This document shows, piece after piece, positions 11,330 to 23,641 of a DNA stretch of 64,000 nt (within the stretch, counting starts at the first letter, position 1; every line of letters starts with the position of its first letter). The translations under genes and the position numbers were made by a program. The DNA comes from Pogostemon cablin (taxonomy: Eukaryota > Streptophyta > Magnoliopsida > Lamiales > Lamiaceae), in the NCBI GenBank assembly GCA_023678885.1, contig CM042958.1:16424852-16488851 (forward strand), given 5' to 3'. Below the pieces are notes generated by a model that did not search any database, was not told the origin of the DNA, and worked only from the letters and a program-made list of their open reading frames with translations.

Positions 11330-12960
11330 GAGGGGGACTGATCGCATTTTTGTGTGTGCGTTTTAAGAGCAAGAAATACTCTATCGTTAAGTACGACCCA
11401 AGAAATAAAAATATCGAACCAAAGGGAGGTAGATACTAGAGCTTAAACGATCTCGCGTTTCTTGTAATTTTATAGAGACGAATCATAAGAGATATGACTC
11501 TGATCAAACAAGTAAATTAAAGTAATCAAAGTAAACAAATAAACAATGACAAATAGAAGATGATTGATTTTCCAAGTTGAGTAAAAGTGAGATTAACAAC
11601 ATTATAGATGTGGCAATTATTATAGGATTAATGCATCAAATTCACATGTATATGGATTAATAATTAAAGGCCAACACTAATTCCACTTAAACTCCCTCTC
11701 AAGATGAATATGATGTAGATCATTCAGAAGAATCCCAAAATAGCTCAAAAGTTTGGTTCTCAATCAAACAATTCCAACTAGGTATTAAGTTTAATATGAG
11801 AGTCCCCTCATCCGATCAATCGACCTCTCGATCTAACCAATTGAATGTTCTATCAAAGAGTTCTAAATCCTAAAGGGCATCTCTATCTCTTTAAGATTTA
11901 ATGCACATGAGGTGTATGATAAAATGATTCAATTAACTATCCTAAACACATAATTGACTTCTAAATCTAATCACATGTTTAAAACAACAAACCACACAAA
12001 TCATCGAAAACATCAAGATTTAAAGCATCAATGATAGAAAATTAATAAACTCAATCAACATATAAATTTAAATGCATAAATCCCAAAAATTATCCAACAA
12101 CTTTTATGTTGCTAATCTCACAAAGGAGATTAGCCTACCATATTCATAAAGAAATCAACATAGACCATTCGTTCACAAACCATGATAAACACAAGGTTCA
12201 ATACAAGCATTGAATGAAAACTCCCTTGAATTGCTCCAATGGTGATCTCCTTCATTTCCTTGCAATTCTCCTCTCTCCCTTACTTCTTTTCCTCACTTGG
12301 ATGATGATTTTGATGGAAGGATGATGGTAGATGATATGGATAAAGAATGGATAAAGATGATGGTGTAAAATTGAAAAAATGATGTGTGATGTGTGTGTGC
12401 AGGTGTTGTCCTTCGAAATCTATTGGGAATGTTGAAATTGAGGGTATTTATACCTCCTTGAACCTTCCAGAAGCTTGCTGGTTTAATTTCTAACTTTTGC
12501 ACGGACTCGACTCGAGTAGCGCAGCTTGACTCGAGTCTAGACATGTTTCTCGGCAGGTTCTGCGTATAATCGGAGCTCGAGTCGAGTTGCGTACTCGACT
12601 CGTGTCTTCTGGACGGGCTCGACTCGTGTTCTGCACTCGAGCACAGGTGTTGGCGCAATGTCACTTCTTGCAGGCACAAGCTTGACGCACGCCTCGAGCT
12701 TCGATCCCAGCTCTACTCAAGTGCTGGACTCGACCCGAGCTGGGTCGAGTTCTGCACTCCTTTATCGTTTCAACTCCCGTCTTCATTTTTACTCCGTTTT
12801 CATCTGTTTTTCATACGTTTAAGCTCATTCTCACACATTTCCATAAAAACACAAAACACACTCAAAATATACATAAAATATGGATAAAATAATATGAAAA
12901 CAGACATAAAAAGGTACTAAAATTTAGGTGAAAATAGCGACAATTAGGGACCATAAGGTT
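11330..12960. repeat. Dispersed repeat, probably non-coding LTR-retroelement sequence
   Basis: About 1.6 kb without a conserved coding frame. It contains a run of phrases that looks like untranslated retroelement DNA rather than a gene (for example AAAGGGAGGTAGATACTAGA at 11423). Near 12500-12760 there is a GC-richer cluster of ACTCGA/TCGAGT motifs. The minus-strand frame 12293-12679 merely reads through that cluster. No LTR pair, primer-binding site or target duplication was found, so the class is an inference. Confidence 0.35.
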
Positions 12961-13142
12961 TACACCGTGAATCGATTTACACAAGTGATTGTGTAAAAAA
13001 GTATACTTCCACAAATTTAATGTCGGCGCGGATAAGATGGGATAGAGGGAGAGTATATGCAAATTCGATTAATTATTTAAATTTGGTGTCGAATATATTT
13101 TAATAACTTAAAGCCCACTTATAATCGATTAAATTAACCGCA

Positions 13143-13397
13143 AAGACTTGTGTGAGACCATTTCATATAAGTCATAATGTAAGATACATAAAAAGTGATA
13201 ACATCATTAATGAAAAGTGATATTCAATCTATGCAAAGTGATAATGGTGCGACGAACAATTTCATGAACAGTTTATAGTATAAATAAAAAGTATTAACAT
13301 TTTATAGCAAAAGTAATAATATTTTATAGCAAAAATAATAATGATTTTATCATTTTTATCCGTTTCACGTTATGTGAGACTGTCACACACAAGAGCT
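13143..13397. mobile_element. MITE with GACTTGTGTGAGAC-type ends
   Basis: The left end reads AGACTTGTGTGAGACC and the right end inverts to AGCTCTTGTGTGTGACAGTC. The interior carries repeated AGTGATAA / TATAGCAAAA phrases (on the other strand TTATCACTTT and CTATAAAATG). A related copy is at 36431-36676, and a third, split by a Stowaway insertion, lies at about 13480-14090. No coding capacity. Confidence 0.55.
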
Positions 13398-13479
13398 ACC
13401 CTATAATAGTATACTTAACAATGTGAAAATCAAAATTTTGTGGCCAAAAATACTTGCAACTCATAAGTATACGTAGGTC

Positions 13480-14090
13480 TTGCGTGAGATTATTTTACAC
13501 ATTTTTCAAATAGTTGTCATTTTCGCTATAAAATATTATCACTTTCGCTATAAAATGTTATTCCCTCCGTCCCACGTATTTGTTCACGTTTACACGGGCA
13601 CGAAAATTAAGAAGTATAGTTTTTTTTAATATATAATGTAATAAAAAGTAGAGGTAAATTGATAATTTAAAGAGAAAAAGTAAATAAAGTTATTGTAAAT
13701 TATGAACAAAGTGTAAAAAAAATGAATAAAGTTGTTGAGATTAATGAATAATGTGTAAAAAGTAGGTGAGATGTATTGTGTATTTTTACTAATAATGGAA
13801 TATGAATAAATTCGTGGGAAATCCCAAAATGGAAAGTGCGAATAAATACGTATTGAAGTGAGAGAAATAATATTTTAATGTAAAGTGAGTAGGTGTATTA
13901 GTGTGATGTGTGAGCCCATGGAGAGAGAAGTAATTAATTTGTGTGGGTCTCATATGCTAAAAAGGAAAATGTAACAATTAGGATGAGACGCCCAAAAAAA
14001 AATATGCAATCATTAGGATGAGATAAAGGGAGTATCATTTTTATCCATCTCACATAAACCCTTACGTAAAATGATATCACGTAGATCTCT
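13480..14090. mobile_element. GTGAGA-type MITE split by a Stowaway-like insertion
   Basis: The outer ends read GTCTTGCGTGAGATTATTT and, inverted, similar wording ending ATCTCACATAAACCC. Inside, 13561-14032 is a Stowaway-like element beginning TTCCCTCCGTCCCACG after TA and ending TAAAGGGAG before TA. The Stowaway is longer than usual (about 470 bp) and seems to be two partly fused copies. Confidence 0.5.
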
Positions 14091-14929
14091 ACTTAAGTCG
14101 TATACAAGCTTGATTTAGATGATATTCAAACAAACTCAAAATATAGCTATTAATTCTAAAAAATATATTGAATCAAATAATAATAATAAAAGTAATAGTA
14201 GTAAATTCTACCTCCTTAATGTCAATTTGTGTAGGGGTCTTGAAGAGAATATTACATTCAACACTTTACAGACGTCCATCAACTCTTTTTCTGAATTACA
14301 CTATTTAATTAATTAAAATATCATAAAACAATTAATTAATTCCTTAATAATTTCAAGTAACCAAACATGGAAAGTTAGGTAGTGATTGAGAAAGGAAGAC
14401 ACAACTAAGATTAAAGTGAAAATCCCTTAAATGGAAACCTAACCAAACAATGACTTCAGTATTAAATCAAACCTTTTTTTTCTTTTTTTTAGAATAAACT
14501 TTACACCAAGTTGGAAACACAGAACAAACACAATATATATTTTTAATTTTTTTTTAAACAAAGTATATATATTTTTTCACCTTTTGGAGTGGAGGTAGGG
14601 GTCCATTATACCTTCACGAGTTGCTTCACTAAACTTTATTTTTGTAGTAGGCATTTGATTGATTAGGTGTTTGAAACACCTAATTTGGATTCATTAAGTT
14701 ATATAGATTCTATTGAGTTTAAGATGTGAGATTCTTTGTACTTAATACTTTTAAAAATGATTGCCATGTGGGATTCCATTTTAGGTTAACCATTTCACAA
14801 TTTTACCGTCCATCTTTATCACAAATATCAATTTTAATAAAGACTTGTCTCTTTATTCACATCTCCATGGAAATGGACCCCACGAATTCTTCTTTCTTAT
14901 AAAACAAGCTTAAGGCAACAAAAAGTATA

Positions 14930-15156
14930 ATCCCTCCTTCCCAGCATAATAAGGTCATTTGCTTTTTTGCACTTAGATTAAGGAATATTATTATTTAATG
15001 TGTAGTGGGTAGTTGTATTAGTGGGAGTGTGGGTCCCATATTTTAATTATATTATAGGGGATGTGTGGGTCCCATATGTGTAAAAAAGGAAAGGGGACTC
15101 TTTGGGTGAGATGACCAAAATGAAAAAATGATCCTCTTTAGCTGGGACGGAGGGAG
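14930..15156. mobile_element. Stowaway-like MITE
   Basis: About 227 bp with inverted ends (TCCCTCCTTCCCAGC left; GCTGGGACGGAGGGAG right) flanked by TA. The interior contains the family phrase GTAGTGGGTAGTTGTATTAG. No coding capacity. Confidence 0.75.
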
Positions 15157-15317
15157 TACTATGAAAAATGTACCTCCAAAATAAAGTATACGCTTGCTTT
15201 TTACATGTAGATTAAGGAATATTATATTTTAATGTGTAGTGAAGTAAAGAAAAAATATTTTAATGTATAGTGTATAGTTGTATTAGTGTAGTGTGTAGGC
15301 CCCATGTGAATATAATA

Positions 15318-15519
15318 CTCTCTCCATTCGATTCTAAGGTATCTATTTCCTTTTTGCACGTGGATTAAGGAATATTATTATTATATGTAAAGTTAGTAGT
15401 TGTATTAGAGGGAAGTGGTGGACCATATTGTGTACTTTTTTAGTAAATAGGGGAAATGAATACCTTTGAAGCGGACGCCAAAAATATAAAATGGATACCT
15501 TAGAAGCGGACAGAGAGAG
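15318..15519. mobile_element. Stowaway-like MITE
   Basis: The ends CTCTCTCCATTCGATTCTAA and its inverse (TTAGAAGCGGACAGAGAG) are flanked by TA. The sequence around it (15170-15316 and 15521-15620) also looks like MITE interior, suggesting insertion into an older copy. Confidence 0.65.
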
Positions 15520-15959
15520 TAATTGTTTTGTGTGGATCTCATCTACCAAAAGAGAAAATGTATACTTTGTTTTGGGATGTACCAAAATGTAAAAATGTCC
15601 TAGTTGTGGGAATTTTTTCATGTGAATTATGGGGTGTAATAATTTAATGTGTAGTGAGATAAGAGAAATATTATTTTAATATGTAGTGGGTAGTTGTATT
15701 AGTGTTGAATGTGGGGTCATGTGTAGTGGATTGAGTATAATAATATCTCTTTGTATGTTAGATCAATCTAAAAATGAAATGAATATTTTGAATTGGAACA
15801 GACCAAAATATCAAAATTGATATGTATCAAGGGAACTGAGAGAGTATTAAAGTTTACTTGTTCCTTTAATATTTTCCTTGCATCTTGTGTATTTTTGGGA
15901 TATTTTACCCTTAAATTTCATATTTTTTTTAAAATTATGCCGTTTAGTGTTAAATGTTA

Positions 15960-16660
15960 CTCTCTTCGTTTTGGAGAAGTTAATACTTTTTTTATGACAT
16001 GGAAATTAAGTAATTTAATGTGTTGTGAAGTGAGAAAAATAATATTTTAATGTTTAGTGGGTAGTTATATTAGAGGTATATGTGGGCCTCATAAGAATAA
16101 ATTACTCCCTCCGTCCCATGCAAAAGGTTGTATTTGCCTTTTGCACGTGGATTAAGGAGTATTATTATTTAATATGTAGTGGATAGTTGTATAAGTGGGA
16201 GTGTGGACCCTATATTTTAATTGTATTAGTGAGTGTGTATGGGTTCGTGTGTGTAAAAAAGGAAATAAGACTATTTGGGTATGACATCCAAAATGGAATA
16301 AATTGACTCTTTGGGTGGGATGGAGGGAGTAATTGTTTTGTGTGGGTCTCATGTACTGAAAAAGAAATGTGTAAACTTATACTCCCTCCGTCCCTCATTA
16401 AGAGTGTCATTTACTTTTTGGTACATAGATTAATGAGTATTATTATTTATTGTGTAGTGGGTAGTTATATTAGTAGGAGTGTGAGTCCCAACATTTAATT
16501 GTATTAGAGGGGGTGTGTGAGTCTTATGTGTGTAAAAAATGAAAGGAGACTCTTTAGGTGAGACGACTAAAATAGAAAAATGACCCTCTTAGGCTGGAAA
16601 TGAGGGAGTATGAGACAAACCAAAAAGAAAAGTATATAAACTTTTGTAAGACGGAGGGAG
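15960..16660. mobile_element. Stowaway-like MITE carrying two nested Stowaway-like copies
   Basis: The outer copy starts CTCTCTTCGTTTTGGAGAAG after TA and ends CTTTTGTAAGACGGAGGGAG before TA. Within it are two further copies, each with inverted ends and flanking TA: 16105-16329 (ends CTCCCTCCGTCCCATG / GGGTGGGATGGAGGGAG) and 16382-16608 (ends CTCCCTCCGTCCCTCA / TGGAAATGAGGGAG). Outer interior is visible at 15980-16100, 16330-16380 and 16609-16660. Confidence 0.65.
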
Positions 16661-16905
16661 TATATCTTTTACTACAAGAATTTATACTCTTAATATTTTG
16701 AAAAAACAAAAAAATTGTCAAACATTTATAATATTCATATTTTATCTAACCTTTTCAATAAGAAAATTATATATTTATTAATTAAAATATATACTCTTTT
16801 AATCAAAATATTATACTATTATACACCTTGTGTACCCAGTGACATAAAAAAACTAATTCTAATATTTTAATAAATAGTGAACTAAGAGATATAATTAATA
16901 ATATG

Positions 16906-17173
16906 TACTCCTGTTCACACTTTTCATTTTCGTCTATCCCACACTTATCTTCACCATACAAAAAAGGAAACTTCACATTAACCAACGACCTCAAAAATTA
17001 TTTTAATTTAAAAAATACCACTCCCACCTAATACGCATAACATACTTTATAATTTATTTATTACCTAAAAATACCATAATACTCTTAAAAAGTCAATAAA
17101 ATTGGTCAAAAAGTAATTTTTCTTAAATTTCATATCTACAGTGTTGGCGAACATAAGTCTGAGATGGAAGGAG
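16906..17173. mobile_element. Degenerate Stowaway-like MITE
   Basis: It begins CTCCTGTTCACACTTTTC after TA and ends GAGATGGAAGGAG before TA. The ends pair only imperfectly. It lies just left of the LINE insertion. Confidence 0.45.
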
Positions 17174-17197
17174 TAATAATTAGTGTGCAGTTGTATT

Positions 17198-18234
17198 TTT
17201 TTTTTATCGGCAAAAAATAATTTATTAATGGTAAAGGCAAGAGAATTGACCAAATTACAGAAAATAGAATTATCAGTCTCATCTAAAAGGTAGACCAACT
17301 ATTTAATACAAATATTAGTATTCATATTCAATCTACTACCCACGAAATTATAAGATGAATCTTGGAGAAAGTCTTCATTCTTCGTAACAAATTAATAAGC
17401 TCTCTGAGTGTCTCCCAAGAATCCAACTCCAAAGACGTAATTTAAGCTCTTCCAATAGTTTTCTAGACTCAAATTTATCATCACGGAAGATAATCGAATT
17501 TCTTGTTTTCGATATTAACCACACTACGCATTCCCAAAGACAAATCAAGAATACCTTTCCTTTTCTCCCTCTACTAAGCCTACTAAAATAAAGTAAGTTT
17601 ATAGAGAGATTAGAGGATAACACAGTATTCACATCCAGCCACTTAATGCACTCCATCCAAAAGCGATAGGAATAATCACATTCGAAAAAGACATGACGAA
17701 CTGACTCCGGAGTTGTTTTACAGAAACAACACTTCACATTTGCATCTTCCGCCATGATCTTTCTCCTTTGAAGGTTTGTATAGTTTGGAAGGCGTTCCCA
17801 CAGGACTCTCCAAGCAAGAACTCGAACTTTAGGCAAAGCAGTTTTGTTCAACACTAGACTGAAGTGCTCTTTTTTCTCTACTTCTGGGCCAATTTATTGC
17901 ATTCATAGTGTCTCGTATGCTTTTCTTGTTGTGTATTTGCCACCTTTCTCTATTCCCCAATGCCAAGAATCCACTTTACCTGGTTTAAGAGAATACAAGT
18001 TAATAACCAGAAGCATGTCTTGAAACATATTGATCTCATTATCACGAAGCTCTCGACTCCACCTCCACCTCCACATCCATATTCCCTCAACCCACTCCCC
18101 CATCTCCGACATACTATCCTTTTTATCTAAATTAAGACAATAAAGAGAACAAAATCTAATCCTAAGGCATTTTCCTGTCCAAATATCATCCCAAAAAGAA
18201 ATGCTTCTCCCGTCTCCTAACACTCTAACAAGCC
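17198..18234 (-). mobile_element. 5'-truncated L1-type LINE with zf-RVT region
   Basis: On the minus strand, frames 18223-17903 and 17854-17375 together read the 3' end of a plant LINE ORF2. First comes SISFWDDIWTG and GKYTTRKAYETL. After a frameshift near 17880 comes the zinc-binding reverse-transcriptase domain: LPKVRVLAWRVLWERLP, CCFC...HVFFECDYSYRFW. A T-run at 17196-17205 on the plus strand is the poly(A) tail. Flanking direct repeats TAGTGTGCAGTTGTATT (17181-17197) and TAGTATGCAGTTGTATT (18235-18251) differ at one of 17 positions and mark the target-site duplication. The reverse transcriptase core and endonuclease are absent, as expected from 5' truncation during target-primed reverse transcription. 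Confidence 0.9.
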
Positions 18235-19384
18235 TAGTATGCAGTTGTATTAATGTTGTTTGTTACTCCATATAGAATAATTAATATTTTGTATGAATTC
18301 GAATCCACTGATAAAAAATAAATATTATAAACCTTTACAAATCAAAATGAAAATGAAAAATCTAAACATATATTTAGAAGCTAGCCTTTGAAATAAGTTA
18401 TTGATTCTGGGGGAAGAAGTGAAGGATATATGCTGCACTAGTAAATTAATATTTTTACCTAAAATTACTTGAAAGAGTAATAATGTTTATTAAGTTATTA
18501 ATTGTTTGGTATTTTTTTTTCAATTATTTGGCATACATTACTCTAAGAAACCAGTTTTATGTGAAATAATTTTACTTTCTACATACGTAAATTATTACTC
18601 TCTAAACATAGTAAACATAGAAGTGTTAATTTTATGCCTGATAACTATTTTCCCTGTAATATAACAAAAAAATTCAACTAATATATTAAGATAGACGTTG
18701 GAAAAAACTAAAGAATTGGTCATTAGTGTCCTTCTATACAAAGTGTATAACATTTTGTTTTAAAGGATATATAATTTGAGTGTATATTGGGTGCACCCGG
18801 GTGCAAAGGTCCACCCATATGTGTATGAAATTGTATGTGTTTTTACTCATAATTGTACAGTAGAACCTCGTTAAATTAATACTCGATAAATTAATAACCT
18901 CGATAAGACTAATAATTTGTCCGTCTCAACTTGGGACCAGTTCAAATTTGGGTATCAATCAATTAAATAATAAGATAATACTTTTTTAGGAAATTCAAAA
19001 GAATATTTAAGGTCCCAATAAAAGTATAAATTAATAATTATTAAAAAAAATCTCAAATATATATATTATCAACTTTAACATTCTAAGAAATTTAGTAAAA
19101 TATGAATATATTGTTATTTACTTTTTTATTAAATTTAATATCTTCACTAATCACATCTTTAAATAAATAAAATAGATCAATATTTTATGTTGATCTACTC
19201 CTATAAAACATAGATAAATATTGTATGATTACACAATTCATGAGATATTATTTACAAGTAATATATAATTTTAAATCCCTTAAAGTATCATCATATATTC
19301 GAACCAATATATTCTTAATATGTATATATAAGTTACGAAAATTATAATTTTTTATATAATTTCTTTAAATTAATAAATTATTAA

Positions 19385-20191
19385 GGGAAAATAGATTTTT
19401 TCGTCCGCTAACTTTCATTCATTTTGAAATTAGTCCATTAACTTTTTTAATTTTGAAATTAGTCCGTTAATTTTATAATAATTTTGAAATTAGTCCATTA
19501 ACTTCATAAAATTCAACATTTTGGTCATTTGACCTGCTATGACAGGTTATTTGAATATTTTCACCCAAATTAATCTATATCATATTTTTATTTAATCAAA
19601 TTTATCTCACTTTTCATTTTTCACTTCCGTATACCAAACAAACAATATTAATCTTATTATAAAGTGGAGCAAATTTGACTAAATATTGATACTTCCTCCG
19701 TCCGCTCGAAAGATGGTCTTTTTTTATTTTGGTCGTCCGTTCCAAAGAGGGTCACTTTCTTTTTTACACACACGATATCCACACACACCCACTAATACAA
19801 TTAAAATACGGGATCCACACTCCCACTAATACAACTACCCACTACACATTAAATAACAATACTTCTTAATTAACGTGCCAAAAGTAAAATGTCCTCTTTC
19901 GGGCGGACGGAGTATAATATAAATTCTTAGTGGAGGCTATTTTTTTAAAATAGTATATATATATTTTACATATTTTTTATTTTTATTTTATAGAATAACC
20001 TGCTAATGACCTGTTGAAACGAACGATTTTTTTGAACTTGGTAAACATGATGGACGATTTTCAAAATTTTTAAATATAATGGACGATTTTTAAAATTTTG
20101 CAAATATAATGGACGATTTTCAAAAAGTGAAAAACTTATGGACTAAATTCAAAATTGAGCAAAGTTAACGGACAAAAAAATCTATTTTCCC
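19385..20191. mobile_element. MULE-type MITE with GGGAAAATAGATTTTTT ends
   Basis: An 807-bp element with inverted ends of about 30 bp (GGGAAAATAGATTTTTTCG left; the right end inverts to GGGAAAATAGATTTTTTTG). A perfect 9-bp target duplication, AATTATTAA, lies at 19376-19384 and 20192-20200. The interior has repeated phrases such as GAAATTAGTCCATTAAC and TAATGGACGATTTT, and hosts the Stowaway element 19692-19912. No coding capacity. Confidence 0.85.
19692..19912. mobile_element. Stowaway-like MITE (innermost of the stack)
   Basis: 221 bp, with ends CTTCCTCCGTCCGCTCGAAA and CTTTCGGGCGGACGGAG flanked by TA (19690-19691, 19913-19914). It sits within the MULE-type MITE. Confidence 0.85.
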
Positions 20192-20421
20192 AATTATTAA
20201 TTTATCGATTATATAATATCTCTTTAAATTAATAAAATTCTTAGGGTGCACCCGAGTGCATACTATAATTAGCCATATAATTTAGTTTATAAAAGTATAA
20301 ATTTTTTATAGAAAATATAACTTAAATATGAATAATATAAATGTTTGATTAAAAAAAATTATATATATATTTTTTTAAGAAAATCCAGGATATATGTTTT
20401 TATACTGAAGAGTACTTCATA

Positions 20422-20640
20422 CTCCTTCCGTCCCTTTATAAAAGTTTCATTTGCTTTTAGGCACGTAGATTAAGGAGTATTATTATTTAATGTGTAGTGG
20501 GTAGTTGTATTAGTGGGTGTGTGGACCCCATATTTTAATTGTGTTAGTGGGTGTAGGTGGGTCCCATGTGTCCAAAAAAGGAAATGAGATTTGAGACAAT
20601 CAAAATGGTAAAATGGGACTCTTACCAAGGTACGATGGAG
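20422..20640. mobile_element. Stowaway-like MITE
   Basis: 219 bp, starts CTCCTTCCGTCCCTTTATAA after TA (20420-20421) and ends ACCAAGGTACGATGGAG before TA (20641-20642). The interior holds the family phrase TGTAGTGGGTAGTTGTATTA. Confidence 0.75.
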
Positions 20641-20743
20641 TATCATTTAATACTAAAGGTACAAGTTCCATAAATTATGAGATTTAGGGGCACGGTGTCC
20701 CCGAAGGCACGCAAATTTTAGCAAAAATAAATCTACAAATATA

Positions 20744-20948
20744 CTACCTCCATCAATCACAAATGTATCCATTTTGTCATTTTGGTCCGTCCAATCTTAA
20801 AATATTCATTTTCTCTTTTTAGTAAAAATGTACACACATGGCCCACCATTCACCACTAATACAACTACCCACTTTATATAAAAATATATAATACTCCTTA
20901 ATCTACGTGCAAAAAGCAAACGAATACCTTTGTGATGGACGGAGGGAG
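20744..20948. mobile_element. Stowaway-like MITE
   Basis: Left end CTACCTCCATCAATCACAAA, right end TTTGTGATGGACGGAGGGAG, flanked by TA. It lies in the opposite internal orientation to the copy at 20422. Confidence 0.75.
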
Positions 20949-20957
20949 TACTATATA

Positions 20958-21103
20958 TTCCCTCCGTCTCGCGTTAAGGTTTACATTTTTATTTTTGTAT
21001 ATTTTATCTCTTAATCTACGTACGTTTTCTATTTTGATATATATTATATTTTTTAATCTACGAGTAAAAGACAAATATAAACGTTAATTCGAGACGAACG
21101 AAG
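20958..21103. mobile_element. Short Stowaway-like MITE
   Basis: About 146 bp from TTCCCTCCGTCTCGCGTTAA to TTAATTCGAGACGAACGAAG between TA dinucleotides, only a few bases right of the previous copy. Confidence 0.6.
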
Positions 21104-23641
21104 TATATAAATTCTACAAATTTTATGAAATAATTTCAAAATAATTTTTGTAGCAGCTGATCGATAGGTGTTTATATGGAGCTTGATGATATCACAATTC
21201 TGAAACTCAGAAGTACTGTAGTGACGTATTCTGCAATAATAATCATAGTTGATGATATCATGTGGGATTCACCCATCGAACCTCAGTTATAGTGATTAGA
21301 GATTGGTTTAATTCTATAATAACCACCCATCGCAACCCACAATTATAGTGATTAGAGATTAGTTTAATTCTATAAGAATTAATTTTATTTAGTTCATTAC
21401 TCCTAATGTACTATTTGCTTTTTTCATGTGATTAAGATTAATGAGTATTATTTTATACTCTCTACGTCCATTCCTAAAATATTTATTTAATTTTTGTATG
21501 TGAATTAAGGAGACTCTTTTACTAAAAAAGAAAATGAATATATTAAAATTGGACGGTCAAAATAGCAAAATGGATATCATATCAACGGACGGAGAAAATA
21601 AAAAATTGATAATTTTATTAATTGTAGGTAATTGTATTAATTGTGAGTGATTAATACTTCTGACCCTTTTGCTTCAGAGACAAAGTGAATATGTCATATT
21701 CCTTTCGTCTCATCTTAATTTTTGTTTTTTACACGTGTATTAAATAGTATTATTATTATTTAATGTGTAGTGGGTGATTATATTAATGGGAGTGTGAGCT
21801 TCTTTTAATTATGTTAGTGAGTGTGTATGAGTCTCATATGTATAGAAAATGAAAGTAACTCTTTAGGTGGTTGAAAAAAGAGATTTTTAAGGGGTACGTA
21901 AGACATTTCATATTTAAATTTATCATCTCAAAGGATACCACTTTATTATGACTCAAATAACGCTTCTGCAAGTGATCTTATGAGATACTATCTTCGTCCA
22001 CTTTCAATAGTATCATTTGCTTTTGAGCATAAATATTAAGAAATATTGTTATTTAATATATAGTGGGTAGGTAATTTGTAAGTTTTACCTTTATACCCCT
22101 CCACCTTATTAATATGAGGAGTGACAAATAAGTAATTTGCAAATAATTTAGGGTTAGTAGGAATATTATTAGTGAGTCTCTCATTGTATATAAATGGAAA
22201 CGAGATCCTTGGGTACGGATACCGTAAATGATAAAATGGAACCCTTGTTCGTCCGTCCAAAAGAGAATCTTTTACTTTTGTGCAAATTGATTAAGGAGTG
22301 TTTTCTTCAAAATCGTCATGGTTTGCTGATGTCATGAGTGGGCACATTTGGCATCTAACAGTGGACCCTTAAATCTCATCTTCCACTCGCCTTAATTAGG
22401 AGAGATCTTTAGTGGGGTTTGCCTCGTATTCATTCACCCTATTTCTCTCTCTTATTTAACAAATATGGAGTAAATACGCCTTCGTCCGTATCCATTTTTT
22501 TTTTTTTTATCATTTCTAGCATCCTCTTTAATGTATCAATTTTTAAAGATGGCCCAAATAATAATACTCTTTTAACTTATGTGTAAAATATAAATAAATA
22601 AATGAATAGTGAGGTTTCTGTGTACCCGGACGCACGGAGCATATTCCGTGCGCCTTTGCAATTTTCGTGCCCCTTTGCAATTTAAACCCCTAGCAATACA
22701 TAAATTTAAATAAAATATAGAAAGCGAGAGTTGTGTTCACGGGGGCACATGAACTTTTGCAGTAAATGAAATAATAATACCAATCTACGTGAAAAATAAA
22801 TGAATACACAATGCTCGGAGAGGGTATTATGCAAAGCAATGTAGCACTTCATCTTTATGGAAATTAAATTCTAAAGCCAAAGTTTTTGCTACATCGAGTA
22901 TACACACTTAAGCTAAAAAAATTCCGAATTTTTTTTAATATAAATAATTAAAGTTGAGAATTTCAATGAAATATAAAGATTTTCGAACTAGAAGAATTAT
23001 ATTAAACGATTAAAAGGATCAAGCTGGAAAAAAAAAACTAAAATTAATAGCTGAAATATTGAAAGAATCATACATGAAATTAATCATGCTTAACGAACGA
23101 AATATATAATGTTATTAAACAAATACTGCAATCAAAGACATCGTCTCGTGGAATTAATGCTGACAATCTTGGACAAATCATATTCTTAGATTAATCATGT
23201 TTAAAAAAATTTCATCACTTAATTATAATAGTAATAGCTCATCCGTTTAAAAGTAATTTTTTATGAATTAAAAAATAATAATTTTATAAAATTATGATTC
23301 ATCTTGCAACCAATTCACACATATATTTAACCAATTCCAATATTTGAAACATTAAAGATTTTTTTTTCTTCTAATTTGTGACCTCTCGTTCAGGACTCCT
23401 TAAAGAAAATTCTAAATTTAGAATATCCCAGTAATCGTGGACGAATATTTAATCAATATCTTTTTATTTTCTTTGTAAATAAAAATTCTCAAGAAAATTT
23501 GGGATTGCATGATTGCGTCTTGAGTGGTTGGTTGCACTTCGATTGTGCTCCACTGGAGTGCTGGACAAACCTTTTTGACTACAAATACATATTTCTTTTA
23601 ATTAATTATTTAAATTAAATAATGCATGCTCCTAGATTATA
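21104..23641. other. Intergenic with degenerate MITE fragments
   Basis: No gene is supportable. Worn Stowaway-like copies are visible at about 21457-21598 (CTCTCTACGTCCATTCC ... AACGGACGGAG), about 21695-21860 and about 21990-22270. 22615-22760 holds a fragment of the GTGTACCC-type repeat. A short direct duplication (GATTAGAGATTGGTTTAATTC-like) occurs at 21296 and 21350. 22780-23640 is AT-rich with nothing recognisable. Confidence 0.4.

Larger units (their letters stand above)
18778..20274. mobile_element. Second copy of TGCACCCGGGTGCA MULE-type MITE, interrupted by insertions
   Basis: The ends GAGTGTATATTGGGTGCACC and the inverse of GGCTAATTATAGTATGCAC match those of 979-1333. It is flanked by a perfect 9-bp direct repeat, ATATAATTT, at 18769-18777 and 20275-20283. 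The original MITE interior is interrupted near 18855 by a sequence starting CAGTAGAACCTCGTTAAATT, typical of a hAT-like MITE end, which in turn contains the element at 19385-20191. A clear right end for the hAT-like piece is missing. Confidence 0.75.
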
